The position numbers and the translations under genes were made by a program. 64,000 bases of DNA from Jiangella sp. DSM 45060 (GTDB lineage: Bacteria; Actinomycetota; Actinomycetes; Jiangellales; Jiangellaceae), in the NCBI RefSeq assembly GCF_900105175.1, contig NZ_LT629771.1:5040501-5104500 (forward strand), written 5' to 3'. Below, piece by piece: positions 49,982 through 59,310 of the stretch (its first letter is position 1; every line of letters begins with the position of its first letter). Below the pieces are notes generated by a model. That model did no database searches. It saw only the letters and a program-made list of their open reading frames with translations, and was not told the origin of the DNA.

Positions 49982-52054
49982 ATGCACCGCGGTGTGTACT
50001 TCGACGCCTGGTTCCCCCGCCAGCACTGCTATCACCCGAGCCTGCCGCCGCGCCGGCTGCGGATGGTCGACGACCTGGTCGACTACCGCGCGACGGTGCT
50101 GGTCTGGGCCTCGCTCGGCGGCGGCTCGCTGGCGCTGCCCTACCTGGAGGAGGAGGCGTTCGGCCCGGTCGACGCCCGGTCCCGGTTCTACGGCTTCGTC
50201 AACGACAGCGAGTTCATCGCGGCCTGCCACGAGCGCGGCATCAAGGTGCTCGGCATCGTGTTCGAGGCGCAGGGCTGGGAGTTCCCGGTCGAGCTGACCG
50301 AGGACGAGGACGCCGTGCTCGCGCTGAACGAGCTGCGCGGCGCCGGCAAGCGCGACTGGATGGGGCTGCGGGAGTTCTCCTCCAACCGCTACCCGAAGCT
50401 CTGGAAGCCGGTCGAGCACTACTTCCCGCACGGCCTGGTCAACAGCGACGGCGAACCGGTCACCGACCTCATCGAGGAGTGCGTCGTCCGCGACATCGAC
50501 CAGCAGCCATGCCATGCCCACTGGGTGGAGTGCCCGGACCGCGAGCACCAGTGCTTCTACATGGACCGCAACAACCCGGTCTGGCGCGAGTACCTCAAGG
50601 CCGTCATCCGGATCCAGATCGACGCCGGCGTCGACGGCATCCAGCTCGACGAGGCCGAGCTGCCGATGGGCGCGTTCCAGTACGGCGCGTGCTTCTGCAA
50701 GGACTGCATGAAGGGGTTCCGCGCGTACCTGCGGGGCCTGCCGCCGTCGCAGGTCGACATCGCCCTCGACGGCGTCGACCTCGCCACCTTCCACTACGGC
50801 GAGTGGCTGCGCGAGCGGGGCTACGACTTCCGCTCCGGCCGGGAGTCGACCCCGCTGTTCGGCGACTACTACGCCTTCCAGTGCCGGTCGATCAAGACGT
50901 ACTTCGCCGAGCTCGCCGACTACGCCCGCGAGTACGCCCGTTCGGTGGGCCGCGAGATCGTCGTCTCGGGCAACTTCTTCAACCTCGAGCCGATGTACCT
51001 CGCCCTCGCCGACGACGTCGACCTCGTCATCACCGAGATGCGCAACACGACATACCGCCAGCCGGAGTGGTACCGCTACGTCGCGGCGTTCGCCGGCGAC
51101 AAGGACGTCGTGGTCGTCGAGAACCCGTACGGCGGCGTCGTGCCGGAGCTGATCGGCCTGCTGGCCGAGGGCAAGGGGCACGACCTCTTCCGGCTGTCGC
51201 TGTTCGAGGCGGCCGCGCTGGGCGCGAACATGTCGGTGCCCTACGGGTCCTGGATGGGCAGCGTCATCGAGGACTCCTTCTACGCACCACACGGCCTCGC
51301 GACCGAGATCCAGTCGTTCCTCGCCGAGCACGAGCGGCTGTTCTCCCGCCGCACGGCCAACGAGGTCGCCGTCGTGTTCAGCGTCGCCAGCACCCGCGAG
51401 CTGATCGGCAAGGCCGACGCGAGCGACAACACCACCAACCGCCGCGACGAGTCGGTCGTGGTGCCCTACCGCGCGGTCACGCGGCTGCTCGCCGACGCGG
51501 CCGTCCCGTTCGACGTGGTCATCTGGCCCGACGGCGTGACGGCGCCGGACCGCGCGTCCGCCGCCGAGCTGGAGCGCTACTCCACCGTGGTGCTGCCCGA
51601 CGTCCATGCCCTCACCGAGGCGCAGGCCGCGGCGGTCGAGGGCTACCTCGCCGGCGGCGGGACGGTGGTCACCACCGACCGCGTGGCCGACGGCCTCCCG
51701 TCGCACCCGCGTCTGCGCTCCGCCGGCCGTACGTCCGTCGACGACCTGCTCCCGCACGGCCGCCAGGTCGAGACGACGGTCCCGGTGGCGGCCAACCTCC
51801 AGCAGCTCGACGACGGCTCCTTCGCGCTGCACCTGGTCAACTACGACTACGACGCCGCGGCCGACGCGGTTCGCACGCTCACCGACGTGCCGCTGCGGGT
51901 CCGGCTGCCCAAGGCCAAGCAGCACGGGACGGTCGTCGCGAGCGACGGCTCCCGTACGCCGCTGCGGCTCACCCAGGAGGACGGCGTCCACGCGGTGGTC
52001 CTCGACCGGCTGGGCGTCTACGCGATCGTGGTGTTCCATGACGGCGCGCTCTGA
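49982..52054 (+). CDS. GH-like TIM-barrel protein with beta-galactosidase trimerisation-type domain
   Basis: A 690-residue cytoplasmic protein (no signal peptide). The N-terminal about 400 residues look like a glycoside hydrolase TIM barrel: RATVLVWASLGGGSLALP, GIKVLGIVFEAQGWE, DGIQLDEAELPMG (candidate acid pair) and LVITEMRNTTYRQPEW. Residues about 430-570 resemble the A4/GH42 trimerisation (glutamine-amidotransferase-like) domain (DVVIWPDGVTAPD, STVVLPDVHALTEAQAAAVEGYLAGGGTVV). It could release monosaccharides from imported oligosaccharides. The exact GH family is not recognised. Confidence 0.75.
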   Translation: MHRGVYFDAWFPRQHCYHPSLPPRRLRMVDDLVDYRATVLVWASLGGGSLALPYLEEEAFGPVDARSRFYGFVNDSEFIAACHERGIKVLGIVFEAQGWEFPVELTEDEDAVLALNELRGAGKRDWMGLREFSSNRYPKLWKPVEHYFPHGLVNSDGEPVTDLIEECVVRDIDQQPCHAHWVECPDREHQCFYMDRNNPVWREYLKAVIRIQIDAGVDGIQLDEAELPMGAFQYGACFCKDCMKGFRAYLRGLPPSQVDIALDGVDLATFHYGEWLRERGYDFRSGRESTPLFGDYYAFQCRSIKTYFAELADYAREYARSVGREIVVSGNFFNLEPMYLALADDVDLVITEMRNTTYRQPEWYRYVAAFAGDKDVVVVENPYGGVVPELIGLLAEGKGHDLFRLSLFEAAALGANMSVPYGSWMGSVIEDSFYAPHGLATEIQSFLAEHERLFSRRTANEVAVVFSVASTRELIGKADASDNTTNRRDESVVVPYRAVTRLLADAAVPFDVVIWPDGVTAPDRASAAELERYSTVVLPDVHALTEAQAAAVEGYLAGGGTVVTTDRVADGLPSHPRLRSAGRTSVDDLLPHGRQVETTVPVAANLQQLDDGSFALHLVNYDYDAAADAVRTLTDVPLRVRLPKAKQHGTVVASDGSRTPLRLTQEDGVHAVVLDRLGVYAIVVFHDGAL

Positions 52055-52055
52055 G

Positions 52056-53009
52056 ATGCGCATCGCGGTGCTGCGGGGCCGGGAGCGCTTCGAGATCGAC
52101 GACGTGCCGGTACCTCGGCCACGGCCGGACGAAGTGCTGGTGCGGGTGGTCGCGTCCGGTGTCTGCGCCTCCGAGCTGGACCGGTGGGCCGAGGGACCGG
52201 CCGCGGGCGAGGCGCTCTACCTGGGCCACGAGGTGAGCGGCGTCGTCACCGAGGTCGGTGAGGCGGCGACCGGGGTGGCCGTCGGCGATCGCGTCGGCGT
52301 GTGGGTCACCGAGCGCGGGTTCGCGGAGTACGTCGCGGTCCGCGCGGCGTACTGCTTCCCGGCCGGCGACGGGCCGCTCGACGAGGCGCTGGCCGAGCCG
52401 CTCGCGTGCGCCGTCAACGCCGTGGAGCTGGCCGCTCCCCGGCTCGGCGACGACGTCGTGGTGCTCGGTGCGGGGTTCATGGGCAACCTGGTGCAGACGC
52501 TGGCCGGGCTGCGCGGCCCGCGCCAGGTCATCGTCGCCGACACTCGGGCCGACGCGCTCGAGCGGGCCGGCCGGCTGGGCGCCGCCCGCGTCGTCGACGT
52601 CACCCGCGAGTCGCTCGCCGACGTCGTGCGCGGGCGCACCGGCGGCCGCGGCGCGGACGTCACGTTCGAGTGCACGGGCACCCAGCCCGGGCTGACCACC
52701 TGCGGTGACGTGACGCGGATGAGCGGCACGATCGCGATCGTCGGCTTCCACCAGGGCGCGCCGCGGCAGGTCGCGCTGGACCACTGGAACTGGATGGCGT
52801 TCTCGATCGTCAACGCCCACTTCCGCGACCTCGGCACGATCATGCGTGGCATGGACGCCGGCCTGCGACTGGTCTCGTCGGGGGTGCTGTCGATGGCCGG
52901 GCTGGTCACCCACCGCTTCCCGCTGGAGCGGATCGACGACGCGTTCGCGACCCTGCACGACAAGCCCGCCGGCTTCGTGAAGGCGGTGATCGTCTTCCCG
53001 GAGGAGTGA
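52056..53009 (+). CDS. medium-chain zinc-type dehydrogenase
   Basis: A 317-residue MDR-superfamily dehydrogenase of the sorbitol/threonine type. Seen: ASGVCASELDRW (catalytic zinc cysteine), YLGHEVSGVVTEVGE (zinc His-Glu) and a Rossmann segment VVVLGAGFMGNLVQTLAGLRG. The structural-zinc four-cysteine lobe is missing, so it is shorter than usual. An ATG 6 codons upstream, overlapping the GH-like gene, is an alternative start. Probably oxidises a sugar alcohol or aldose in the pathway. Convergent with lacI. Confidence 0.9.
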   Translation: MRIAVLRGRERFEIDDVPVPRPRPDEVLVRVVASGVCASELDRWAEGPAAGEALYLGHEVSGVVTEVGEAATGVAVGDRVGVWVTERGFAEYVAVRAAYCFPAGDGPLDEALAEPLACAVNAVELAAPRLGDDVVVLGAGFMGNLVQTLAGLRGPRQVIVADTRADALERAGRLGAARVVDVTRESLADVVRGRTGGRGADVTFECTGTQPGLTTCGDVTRMSGTIAIVGFHQGAPRQVALDHWNWMAFSIVNAHFRDLGTIMRGMDAGLRLVSSGVLSMAGLVTHRFPLERIDDAFATLHDKPAGFVKAVIVFPEE

Positions 53010-53015
53010 GAACCG

Positions 53016-54044
53016 TCAGGCGGTACCGCGGATGACCAGCGGGCAGGGCAGCACGACGGTGCGTCCGGCCCCGGTGTAGCGCCGTGACAGCCGGCTCAGC
53101 AGGAGGTCGCCGGCCGTGCTGCCCGCCTCGTACGCCGGGTTGCGCACCGTGGTGAGCTGGGGTGTGACGATGGTGGCGGCGTCGACGTCGTCGAACCCCA
53201 TGATCGCGACGTCGCCGGGCACCTCGAGGTCGAGTTCGTGCGCGACGTCCAGGGCGCCGATGGCCATCAGGTCGTTGGCGCAGAACACGGCGTCGGGCGG
53301 GGAGTCGAGCGCCATCAACGTCCGCATGGCCTGATAGCCGCCCTTGCGGGTCCAGTCGCCGCGCACCATCAGCTCGGCGGCCACCTTGTGCTTCGCGGCC
53401 TGCATGGCGGCCCGGAAACCGGCGGTGCGCTGCGAGCCGTAGCGCTGCGGCCCCTGGATCATCGCGATGCGCCGGTAGCCGCGTGCGGTGAGGAACGCCG
53501 TGGCCTCGCGTGACCCGGCTTCGTCGTCGGGGGTGATCGCGTCGCACAGCGGATGGTCGAGGTGGTCGCCGATGCAGATGATCGGGGTGGCGGCCTCGGC
53601 CGGTCCGAACGTGATGTCCGAGGCGGTCTCGCCGGAGGCGAACACGATGCCGTCGACACCGCGGTCCATGACGTCGTCGAAGAACTTGCGCTCGCGTTCG
53701 TGCTGGCCGTCGGTGTTGCAGACGTACGTGCCGTACCCGGCCGCGTCGACGGCGTCGGCCAGGCCCCGCGTCAGCACCGCGTAGAAGGGGTTGGTGATGT
53801 CGGGCACGACGATCGCGATCATGTGCGACTGCCGTGTGCGGAGGTTGCGCGCGACGTGGTTGGGGCGGTAGCCGAGCTCGCGGATCGCCTCCATGACGAC
53901 CTCGCGGGTGGTCGCGTTGACCACGCGCTTGCCCGACAGCACGTGAGAGACGGTGGTCGGGCTGACCCCCGCGCGGTCGGCGACATCGGCGATCGTGACG
54001 CGGGTAGGCGTCGCCGGCGCTTCGGTCCGGTCGCTCCACGGCAT
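53016..54044 (-). CDS. LacI family repressor of the sugar island
   Basis: A 342-residue LacI/GalR regulator. The HTH and hinge helix are TIADVADRAGVSPTTVSHVL and GKRVVNATTREVV (residues about 16-48); a periplasmic-binding-protein-like effector domain follows (IAIVVPDITNPFYAVL, DAVFCANDLMAIGAL, VAIMGFDDVDAAT). TAGAGT 6 nt before the ATG gives a leaderless promoter, and operator 3 (a perfect palindrome) lies 19 nt before the start, so it should repress itself and the divergent araC gene. It is the only LacI protein in the window and the natural ligand of the six operators. Confidence 0.93.
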   Translation of the reverse strand: MPWSDRTEAPATPTRVTIADVADRAGVSPTTVSHVLSGKRVVNATTREVVMEAIRELGYRPNHVARNLRTRQSHMIAIVVPDITNPFYAVLTRGLADAVDAAGYGTYVCNTDGQHERERKFFDDVMDRGVDGIVFASGETASDITFGPAEAATPIICIGDHLDHPLCDAITPDDEAGSREATAFLTARGYRRIAMIQGPQRYGSQRTAGFRAAMQAAKHKVAAELMVRGDWTRKGGYQAMRTLMALDSPPDAVFCANDLMAIGALDVAHELDLEVPGDVAIMGFDDVDAATIVTPQLTTVRNPAYEAGSTAGDLLLSRLSRRYTGAGRTVVLPCPLVIRGTA

Positions 54045-54050
54045 GGCGCT

Positions 54051-54056
54051 ACTCTA
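54051..54056 (-). promoter_or_regulatory. -10 box of leaderless lacI promoter
   Basis: TAGAGT on the minus strand, then AGCGCC, then the ATG at 54044. Operator 3 lies 6 nt further upstream, inside the promoter. Confidence 0.6.
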
Positions 54057-54062
54057 CGGGAG

Positions 54063-54076
54063 TCAAATCGATTTGA
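54063..54076. promoter_or_regulatory. LacI-type operator 3 (lacI/araC divergent region)
   Basis: TCAAATCGATTTGA, a perfect 14-bp palindrome. It is the only candidate regulatory site in the 50 bp between the lacI and araC starts. Confidence 0.8.
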
Positions 54077-54094
54077 GCCGACCGAGGCACACCG

Positions 54095-54922
54095 ATGACC
54101 GACCTGATCGCGCGCTACACCGTCGAATCCCTGCTGCCGGAAGACCTCGGCGCGCGGGTCCTGCGGCAGCGGCTGTCGTCCGTCGGCGTGCACTGGCACG
54201 ACTACTACGAGCTGTGCCTGGTGCTCTCCGGCACGGCCCAGCACGTGCTCAACGGGGAGCGCCACACCATCGCCGCGGGCAGCGCGTTCCTGCTCTCGCC
54301 GGCCGATCTCCACGAGTTCCACGTGCTCGGGCCGGAACCGCTGGACTGCTACAACACCGTCATCGAGCCGGCGGTCGTCGAGCGGCAGCTGGCCGCGCTC
54401 GGCCCGTCGGTGCACGGGTTCCCCTGGCGCACCGACGACTTCGGCGCAGCGGAGCCCGACCTGCGGCGCCTCCTGACGGAGTGCGAACAGCCGCGCCTGG
54501 GCTCGTCGCTGCTGGTCGAGGCGTTGGTCGCCGGCCTGGTCGTCGAGCTGGCCCGGCGCTGCGACGTCGGCAGCGGCCCGCGTGCGCGTCGCCCGGCCGG
54601 CGAGGACCAGCTGCGCGACGCGGTGCTGTTCGTCGACCGCCACTTCCGCGAGCCGATCACGCTGGCCGATGTCGCGACCCGGGCCCATCTGTCGGCGAAC
54701 TACTTCAGCGAGCGGTTCCGGCGCTACACGGGCACACCGTTCCAGCTCTACCTGCAGGAACGCCGGCTGCGGTTCGCGCGGTCGCTGCTGGCCTCGACCA
54801 CGCTGTCGGTGTCCGAGGTCTGCCACGCGTCGGGTTTCAACAGCCTGTCGCACTTCGGCCGGGCCTTCCGGCGCCGGTACGGCGCCGCCCCGTCGGCCGG
54901 TCACGAAAGCATGAAAATGTGA
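54095..54922 (+). CDS. AraC family regulator with cupin sensor domain
   Basis: A 275-residue AraC regulator. The N-terminal cupin (VHWHDYYELCLVLSGTAQHVLNGERHTIAAGSAFLLSP) is of the sugar-binding type. The C-terminal double HTH has ITLADVATRAHLSANYFSERFRRYTG and LSVSEVCHASGFNSLSHFGRAFRRRYG. Divergent from lacI and upstream of the transporter operon; a likely local activator under LacI control. Confidence 0.92.
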   Translation: MTDLIARYTVESLLPEDLGARVLRQRLSSVGVHWHDYYELCLVLSGTAQHVLNGERHTIAAGSAFLLSPADLHEFHVLGPEPLDCYNTVIEPAVVERQLAALGPSVHGFPWRTDDFGAAEPDLRRLLTECEQPRLGSSLLVEALVAGLVVELARRCDVGSGPRARRPAGEDQLRDAVLFVDRHFREPITLADVATRAHLSANYFSERFRRYTGTPFQLYLQERRLRFARSLLASTTLSVSEVCHASGFNSLSHFGRAFRRRYGAAPSAGHESMKM

Positions 54923-54952
54923 CGTCCATGTGACGAGAACCACCTCTATCCC

Positions 54953-54981
54953 TTGACACGGGACGCACCGGCAACGATGCT
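54953..54981 (+). promoter_or_regulatory. promoter of the sugar ABC importer operon
   Basis: -35 TTGACA (54953-54958), 17-bp spacer, -10 GATGCT (54976-54981). Operator 4 starts 12 nt downstream. Confidence 0.65.
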
Positions 54982-54993
54982 TCCCGCCAGAGA

Positions 54994-55007
54994 GCCAAAC
55001 GATTTGC
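54994..55007. promoter_or_regulatory. LacI-type operator 4 (before ABC importer)
   Basis: GCCAAACGATTTGC; with two flanking bases (GAGCCAAACGATTTGC) it is identical to operator 6. Confidence 0.75.
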
Positions 55008-55042
55008 ATCCGGCATACCGGAGTGAGCAAGGAGCTGGTTCG

Positions 55043-56362
55043 GTGAGGATAAAGGTGTCCCGTAGGGCGGCCACAGCGGTCGCCGCCATCGCGATCACGT
55101 CCGTGGTCCTGGCCGCCTGCGGCGGCGAGTCCGACGAGCCGGACGCCGCGCCGCGGGGTGAGGGCGAGGGCCCGGTCGAGGCCCCGTCCGAGCCCGTGAC
55201 GGTCTCGTTCTTCTCGTGGATCGGCAACCAGCCGGAGCTGCAGCTGCTGGCCGAGGAGTTCCACGAGGAGCAGCCCAACATCACCATCGAGTTCGAGAAC
55301 GTCCCGGCCGAGCAGGCCGCCCAGGTCCTGACCACGCGGATCGCGGGCAACAACGCCCCGGACGTCGCGTACGTCAACGCCAGCGACACCGCCGACTACG
55401 CCTCGCGCGGCGCCGCGGTCGACCTGCAGAACTACATCGAGCGCAGCGAGGTGGTGAACCCCGACGACTACGTCGAGGCGTTCAAGACCTTCGTCACCTA
55501 CGACGACGCGATGTACGGCCTGCCGATGGGCGGCGAGACGACCGGCCTGTTCTACCGCACCGACCTGTTCGAGGCGGCCGGGCTCGACGGCCCGCCGCAG
55601 ACCTGGGAGCAGTTCGAGGAGGCGGCCGCCGCGCTGACCGACTCGACGGCCGGCACGTACGGCTTCGAGATGTTCGCGCCGGAGTCCGCCTACTACTGGT
55701 ACCCGTGGCTCTACCAGGCCGGCGGCGACCTGCTGAGCGAGGACGGCGAGATCCTGTTCACCAGCGACGAGGCCCGCGAGGCCGCGGAGTTCTACATCGG
55801 CCTCGCCCAGTACGCCCCGCCGGACTACCTGAACTCCAACTCGTGGGACGGCCGGGTCGCCTTCGCCGAGGGGCAGGTCGGCATGTACATCGCCGGCGCG
55901 TGGTTCGCGGGCACGCTCACCGAGGAGTTCCCCGGCATCGAGGGCAAGTGGGCGACCGCTCCGCTGCCCGAGGGCGAGGCCGGCTGCAAAACCACGATCG
56001 CCGGCGACTCGCTGGTGATGATGGACCAGACCGACAACCCCGACGCCGCCTGGCTGTGGATGGAGTTCCTCTCCCGGCCCGAGACCCTCGCGCGCATGAC
56101 CTACCAGACCGAGGGCACGCTGCTGCCGCCGCTGACGTCGCTGCTCGAGGGCGAGGAGATCACGCAGGCCAAGCCGGTCCTGCAGGGGTTCATCGACCTC
56201 ATGCCGTGCGGCGTCGCCAGCACCGTCGCCAACCCGCTCTACCCGCGGATCGAGACCGTGCTCAACGAGGAGCTGGGCAAGGCGATCTACGGCGACCAGA
56301 GCGCCGAGGACGCGCTGAACAACACCGCACAGCAGGCCGAGGCGATTCTCGCCCGCGGCTGA
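55043..56362 (+). CDS. sugar ABC transporter substrate-binding lipoprotein
   Basis: A 439-residue cluster-B (MalE/UgpB-like) solute-binding protein. Type II signal peptide with lipobox VVLAAC (Cys26), then VTVSFFSWIGNQPELQLLAEEFHEEQPNITIEF. The body has the usual AWFAGTLTEEFPGIEGKWATAPLP near the C-terminal lobe. The GTG start has AAGGAGC 8-9 nt before it. It is tethered outside the membrane and delivers oligosaccharide to the two permeases encoded next. Confidence 0.95.
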   Translation: MRIKVSRRAATAVAAIAITSVVLAACGGESDEPDAAPRGEGEGPVEAPSEPVTVSFFSWIGNQPELQLLAEEFHEEQPNITIEFENVPAEQAAQVLTTRIAGNNAPDVAYVNASDTADYASRGAAVDLQNYIERSEVVNPDDYVEAFKTFVTYDDAMYGLPMGGETTGLFYRTDLFEAAGLDGPPQTWEQFEEAAAALTDSTAGTYGFEMFAPESAYYWYPWLYQAGGDLLSEDGEILFTSDEAREAAEFYIGLAQYAPPDYLNSNSWDGRVAFAEGQVGMYIAGAWFAGTLTEEFPGIEGKWATAPLPEGEAGCKTTIAGDSLVMMDQTDNPDAAWLWMEFLSRPETLARMTYQTEGTLLPPLTSLLEGEEITQAKPVLQGFIDLMPCGVASTVANPLYPRIETVLNEELGKAIYGDQSAEDALNNTAQQAEAILARG

Positions 56363-56378
56363 CGACCGAGGAGGACGA

Positions 56379-57317
56379 ATGTCGAGGGCGGTGGCGCCGG
56401 CCGATACGGACGCCCGGAGCAGCCGGCGCAGCGGGCTCCTCCGGCGGGTGTGGCGAGAACGGTCGGCGTACGTGTTCATCGCACCGGGCGTGATCATCTT
56501 CTCGGTGTTCACGCTGGCCGCGCTGATCTTCGCGTTCTACCTGACGTTCCACCGGTGGAGCATCATCGAGCCGGACAAGCCCTACGTCGGCACGCAGAAC
56601 TACCAGGACATGATCCACGACGAGCGGTTCGTCCAGTCGGTCCTCAACACGATCTACTTCACCGGCGCCTCGGTGCCGCTGACGATGATCATCGGGCTCG
56701 GCCTGGCGCTTCTGCTGAACCAGCCGATCCGCGGACGCGCGATGTTCCGCACCGCCTACTACCTGCCGGTGGTGACGCCGTTCGTGGTGTCGGCGCTGCT
56801 GTGGAAGTGGCTCTACAACGGCGAGTTCGGCCTGTTCAACTACTACCTGCTCCGGACGAAGATCATCGACGAGCCGCTGCTGTGGCTCTCGGACAAGGAC
56901 CTCGCCATGCCGGCCGTCGTCCTCATGAGCGTCTGGAGCGGTGTCGGGTTCTCGATGGTCGTCTACCTCGCCGGGCTGCAGGCCGTCCCCGCGCAGCTGT
57001 ACGAGTCGGCGAAGATCGACGGCGCGGGGATGTGGCGGCGCATCCGCTACGTCACCATCCCGCTGTTGCGCCCGACGACGCTCTTCCTGCTGGTCATCGG
57101 CATCATCGGCTCGTTGCAGGTGTTCACCCAGATCTTCGTCATGACCAGCGGCGGACCGGTCAACCGGACCACGACGATGGTCTATTACATGTACCTCTGG
57201 GCGTTCAAGTACTACGACATGGGCTATGCCAGCACGCTCGCGTTCGCCCTGTTCGCGATGCTCCTCGTCTTCACCGCGCTGCAGCTGCGGCTGTTCCGGG
57301 ACGGAGGAACCGAGTGA
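56379..57317 (+). CDS. sugar ABC transporter permease (MalF/UgpA type)
   Basis: A 312-residue inner-membrane permease with six spans and the ATPase-contact EAA loop, here YESAKIDGAGMWRRIRYVTIPLLRPT. It starts 16 bp after the binding-protein gene with GAGGAGGA as ribosome binding site. It pairs with the next permease. Confidence 0.95.
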   Translation: MSRAVAPADTDARSSRRSGLLRRVWRERSAYVFIAPGVIIFSVFTLAALIFAFYLTFHRWSIIEPDKPYVGTQNYQDMIHDERFVQSVLNTIYFTGASVPLTMIIGLGLALLLNQPIRGRAMFRTAYYLPVVTPFVVSALLWKWLYNGEFGLFNYYLLRTKIIDEPLLWLSDKDLAMPAVVLMSVWSGVGFSMVVYLAGLQAVPAQLYESAKIDGAGMWRRIRYVTIPLLRPTTLFLLVIGIIGSLQVFTQIFVMTSGGPVNRTTTMVYYMYLWAFKYYDMGYASTLAFALFAMLLVFTALQLRLFRDGGTE

Positions 57318-58315
57318 CCGACGTGACGGACGAGCAGACGATCCCGGCGCTCGCGCCGCCGCCCGCGGCCCAGCCGAAGAAGCGGAAGCGACCCCGGGGC
57401 GGCCCGCACGACAAGGACCATGTGACGCTGCGGGCCAAGCTGGGGACGTACCTCATCCTCGCCCCGGTCGCGATCCTGTTCGTGGCGCCGTTCGCCTGGC
57501 TGATCAGCGCGTCGTTCCAGCCGATCAGCACCATCTTCGCCAACCCGCCGACGTGGCTGCCCGACGACCCGACGCTCGACGGCTACAAGGGCTTCCTGAA
57601 CCTCGGCGAGCTCAGCGAGGCGCAGCAGGCGCAGGGCCACGGCGACTGGCGGTGGTTCGCGAACAGCGCGTTCGTGGCGGTGGCGATCACGGTGCTGCAG
57701 ACGTTCTTCAACGCGCTGTGCGCCTACGCGTTCGCGAAGCGGCGGTTCCCGGGCCGCAACGTGATCTTCGTGCTGTTCCTCGCGACGATGATGGTGCCCG
57801 GCCAGGTCACGCTGATCCCGAACTACATCATCATCCAGCACATCCCGTTCTTCGGCGGGAACGACTGGCTGGGCAGCGGCGGGCACGGCTGGCTCGACTC
57901 CTACTGGGGGCTGATCATGCCCGGCGTGGTCAGCGCGTTCGGCATCTTCCTGCTGCGCCAGTTCATGCTCTCGATCCCCGACGAGCTGCTCGACGCCGCC
58001 CGGGTGGACGGCGCCGGCGAGCTGCGGATCTTCTGGAGCGTCGTGCTGCCGCTGTGCACGCCCGCCCTCGCCGCGAACGCGATCTTCACCTTCCAGGGCG
58101 CGTGGGAGGACTTCTTCTGGCCGCTGATCATCATGTCCGACCCGGAGAAGCTCACCGCTCCGGTCGGCCTGGCGCTGTTCGTCGTGCAGAACCGCACCGA
58201 CTGGAACCTGCTGTTCGCGGGGTCGGTGATCGCCACCCTCCCGATGATCCTGGTGTTCGTCATCTTCCAGCGGCACTTCGTCAGGGGCATCGCGGTGACG
58301 GGCATCAAGGGGTGA
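57314..58315 (+). CDS. sugar ABC transporter permease (MalG/UgpE type)
   Basis: A 333-residue permease with a basic N-terminal extension (PKKRKRPRGGPHDKDH) before the first span and an EAA loop DELLDAARVDGAGELRIFWSVVLPLCTPA. The GTG overlaps the previous stop (GTGA). No ATP-binding subunit gene lies in the island, so a shared ATPase of the MsiK/UgpC kind encoded elsewhere is expected. Confidence 0.95.
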   Translation: MTDVTDEQTIPALAPPPAAQPKKRKRPRGGPHDKDHVTLRAKLGTYLILAPVAILFVAPFAWLISASFQPISTIFANPPTWLPDDPTLDGYKGFLNLGELSEAQQAQGHGDWRWFANSAFVAVAITVLQTFFNALCAYAFAKRRFPGRNVIFVLFLATMMVPGQVTLIPNYIIIQHIPFFGGNDWLGSGGHGWLDSYWGLIMPGVVSAFGIFLLRQFMLSIPDELLDAARVDGAGELRIFWSVVLPLCTPALAANAIFTFQGAWEDFFWPLIIMSDPEKLTAPVGLALFVVQNRTDWNLLFAGSVIATLPMILVFVIFQRHFVRGIAVTGIKG

Positions 58316-59310
58316 GCGACGAGCTGACGGTCGGCCTGCTCGGCGCCGGCCGGATCGCCGGCGTCCACGCGCACGCATACCGCGCGTCGCCCGGCGTCCG
58401 GCTGGTGGCGGTCGCGGACCCGGTGGCCGGGAAGGCCGAGCGGATCGCCGCCGAGCACGGCGCCGAGACGGTGCGCGATCTCGGCTCCCTGCTGGAGCTC
58501 GGTGTCGACGTCGTCGACGTCTGCACCCCGCCGCACCGGCATGCCGGCCCGGCGATCGCCGCGTTGGCGGCCGGCCGGCACGTGATCTGCGAGAAGCCGC
58601 TGGCCCGCACGCTCGACGACGCCCGCCGGGTGGTCGCGGCCGCGGCGGCCGCACCGGGCCTGCTGATGGTCGGTCACGTGTCGCGGTTCGAGCCCGACCA
58701 CCGCGGCGCCCGCGACCGCGTGGCCGCGGGCGAGATCGGCGCGGTGCGGCAACTGACCCACAGCACCACGTCGGCGCTCCCGGGCTGGAGCGAGGCCGGC
58801 TGGCTGACCGACCCGGCGCGCTCCGGCGGACCGCTGCTGGACCAGGCCGTGCACAGCTTCGACTACGCCCGCTGGGTCATCGGCAGCCCGGCGGTCCGGG
58901 TGCACTGCATGGCCGCGGCCGGCGGCGCCGGACCGGCGACGTACACACTCACGACGATCAGGTACGAGAGCGGCGCCATCGCGCACGTCGAGTGCGGCTG
59001 GGCGCACCCGGCCGCTCGCGGCTTCAAGCTCGCCGCGGAGATCGTCGGCACCGAGGGCCGGCTGTCCTGGAGCTACGACCAGCTGATGGGCGGTGTGCTG
59101 TACCCGCGCCAGGGCGACGCCGAGTGGTGGGACGTGCTGGCGGACCGGGGGTTCGAGCTGGAGCTGCGGACGTTCTTCGACGCGGTCCGCACCGGCGGCC
59201 CGTCCCCGGTGCCGGCCGCCGAGGCGCTGGAGTCGGTGCGCACGGCGCTGGCCGCCTTGGAGTCCGCCCGCACCGGCCGCACCGTCGACCTCACCACCTG
59301 GAAGGGCTGA
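58312..59310 (+). CDS. Gfo/Idh/MocA family oxidoreductase B
   Basis: A 332-residue NAD(P)-dependent dehydrogenase. Rossmann motif VGLLGAGRIAGVHAHAY, catalytic Lys in VICEKPLARTLDDA, and DQAVHSFDYARWVIG in the C-terminal domain. Coupled to the permease gene (GTGA) and to the next dehydrogenase (TGATG). Acts on the imported sugar or its breakdown products. Confidence 0.92.
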   Translation: MSDELTVGLLGAGRIAGVHAHAYRASPGVRLVAVADPVAGKAERIAAEHGAETVRDLGSLLELGVDVVDVCTPPHRHAGPAIAALAAGRHVICEKPLARTLDDARRVVAAAAAAPGLLMVGHVSRFEPDHRGARDRVAAGEIGAVRQLTHSTTSALPGWSEAGWLTDPARSGGPLLDQAVHSFDYARWVIGSPAVRVHCMAAAGGAGPATYTLTTIRYESGAIAHVECGWAHPAARGFKLAAEIVGTEGRLSWSYDQLMGGVLYPRQGDAEWWDVLADRGFELELRTFFDAVRTGGPSPVPAAEALESVRTALAALESARTGRTVDLTTWKG

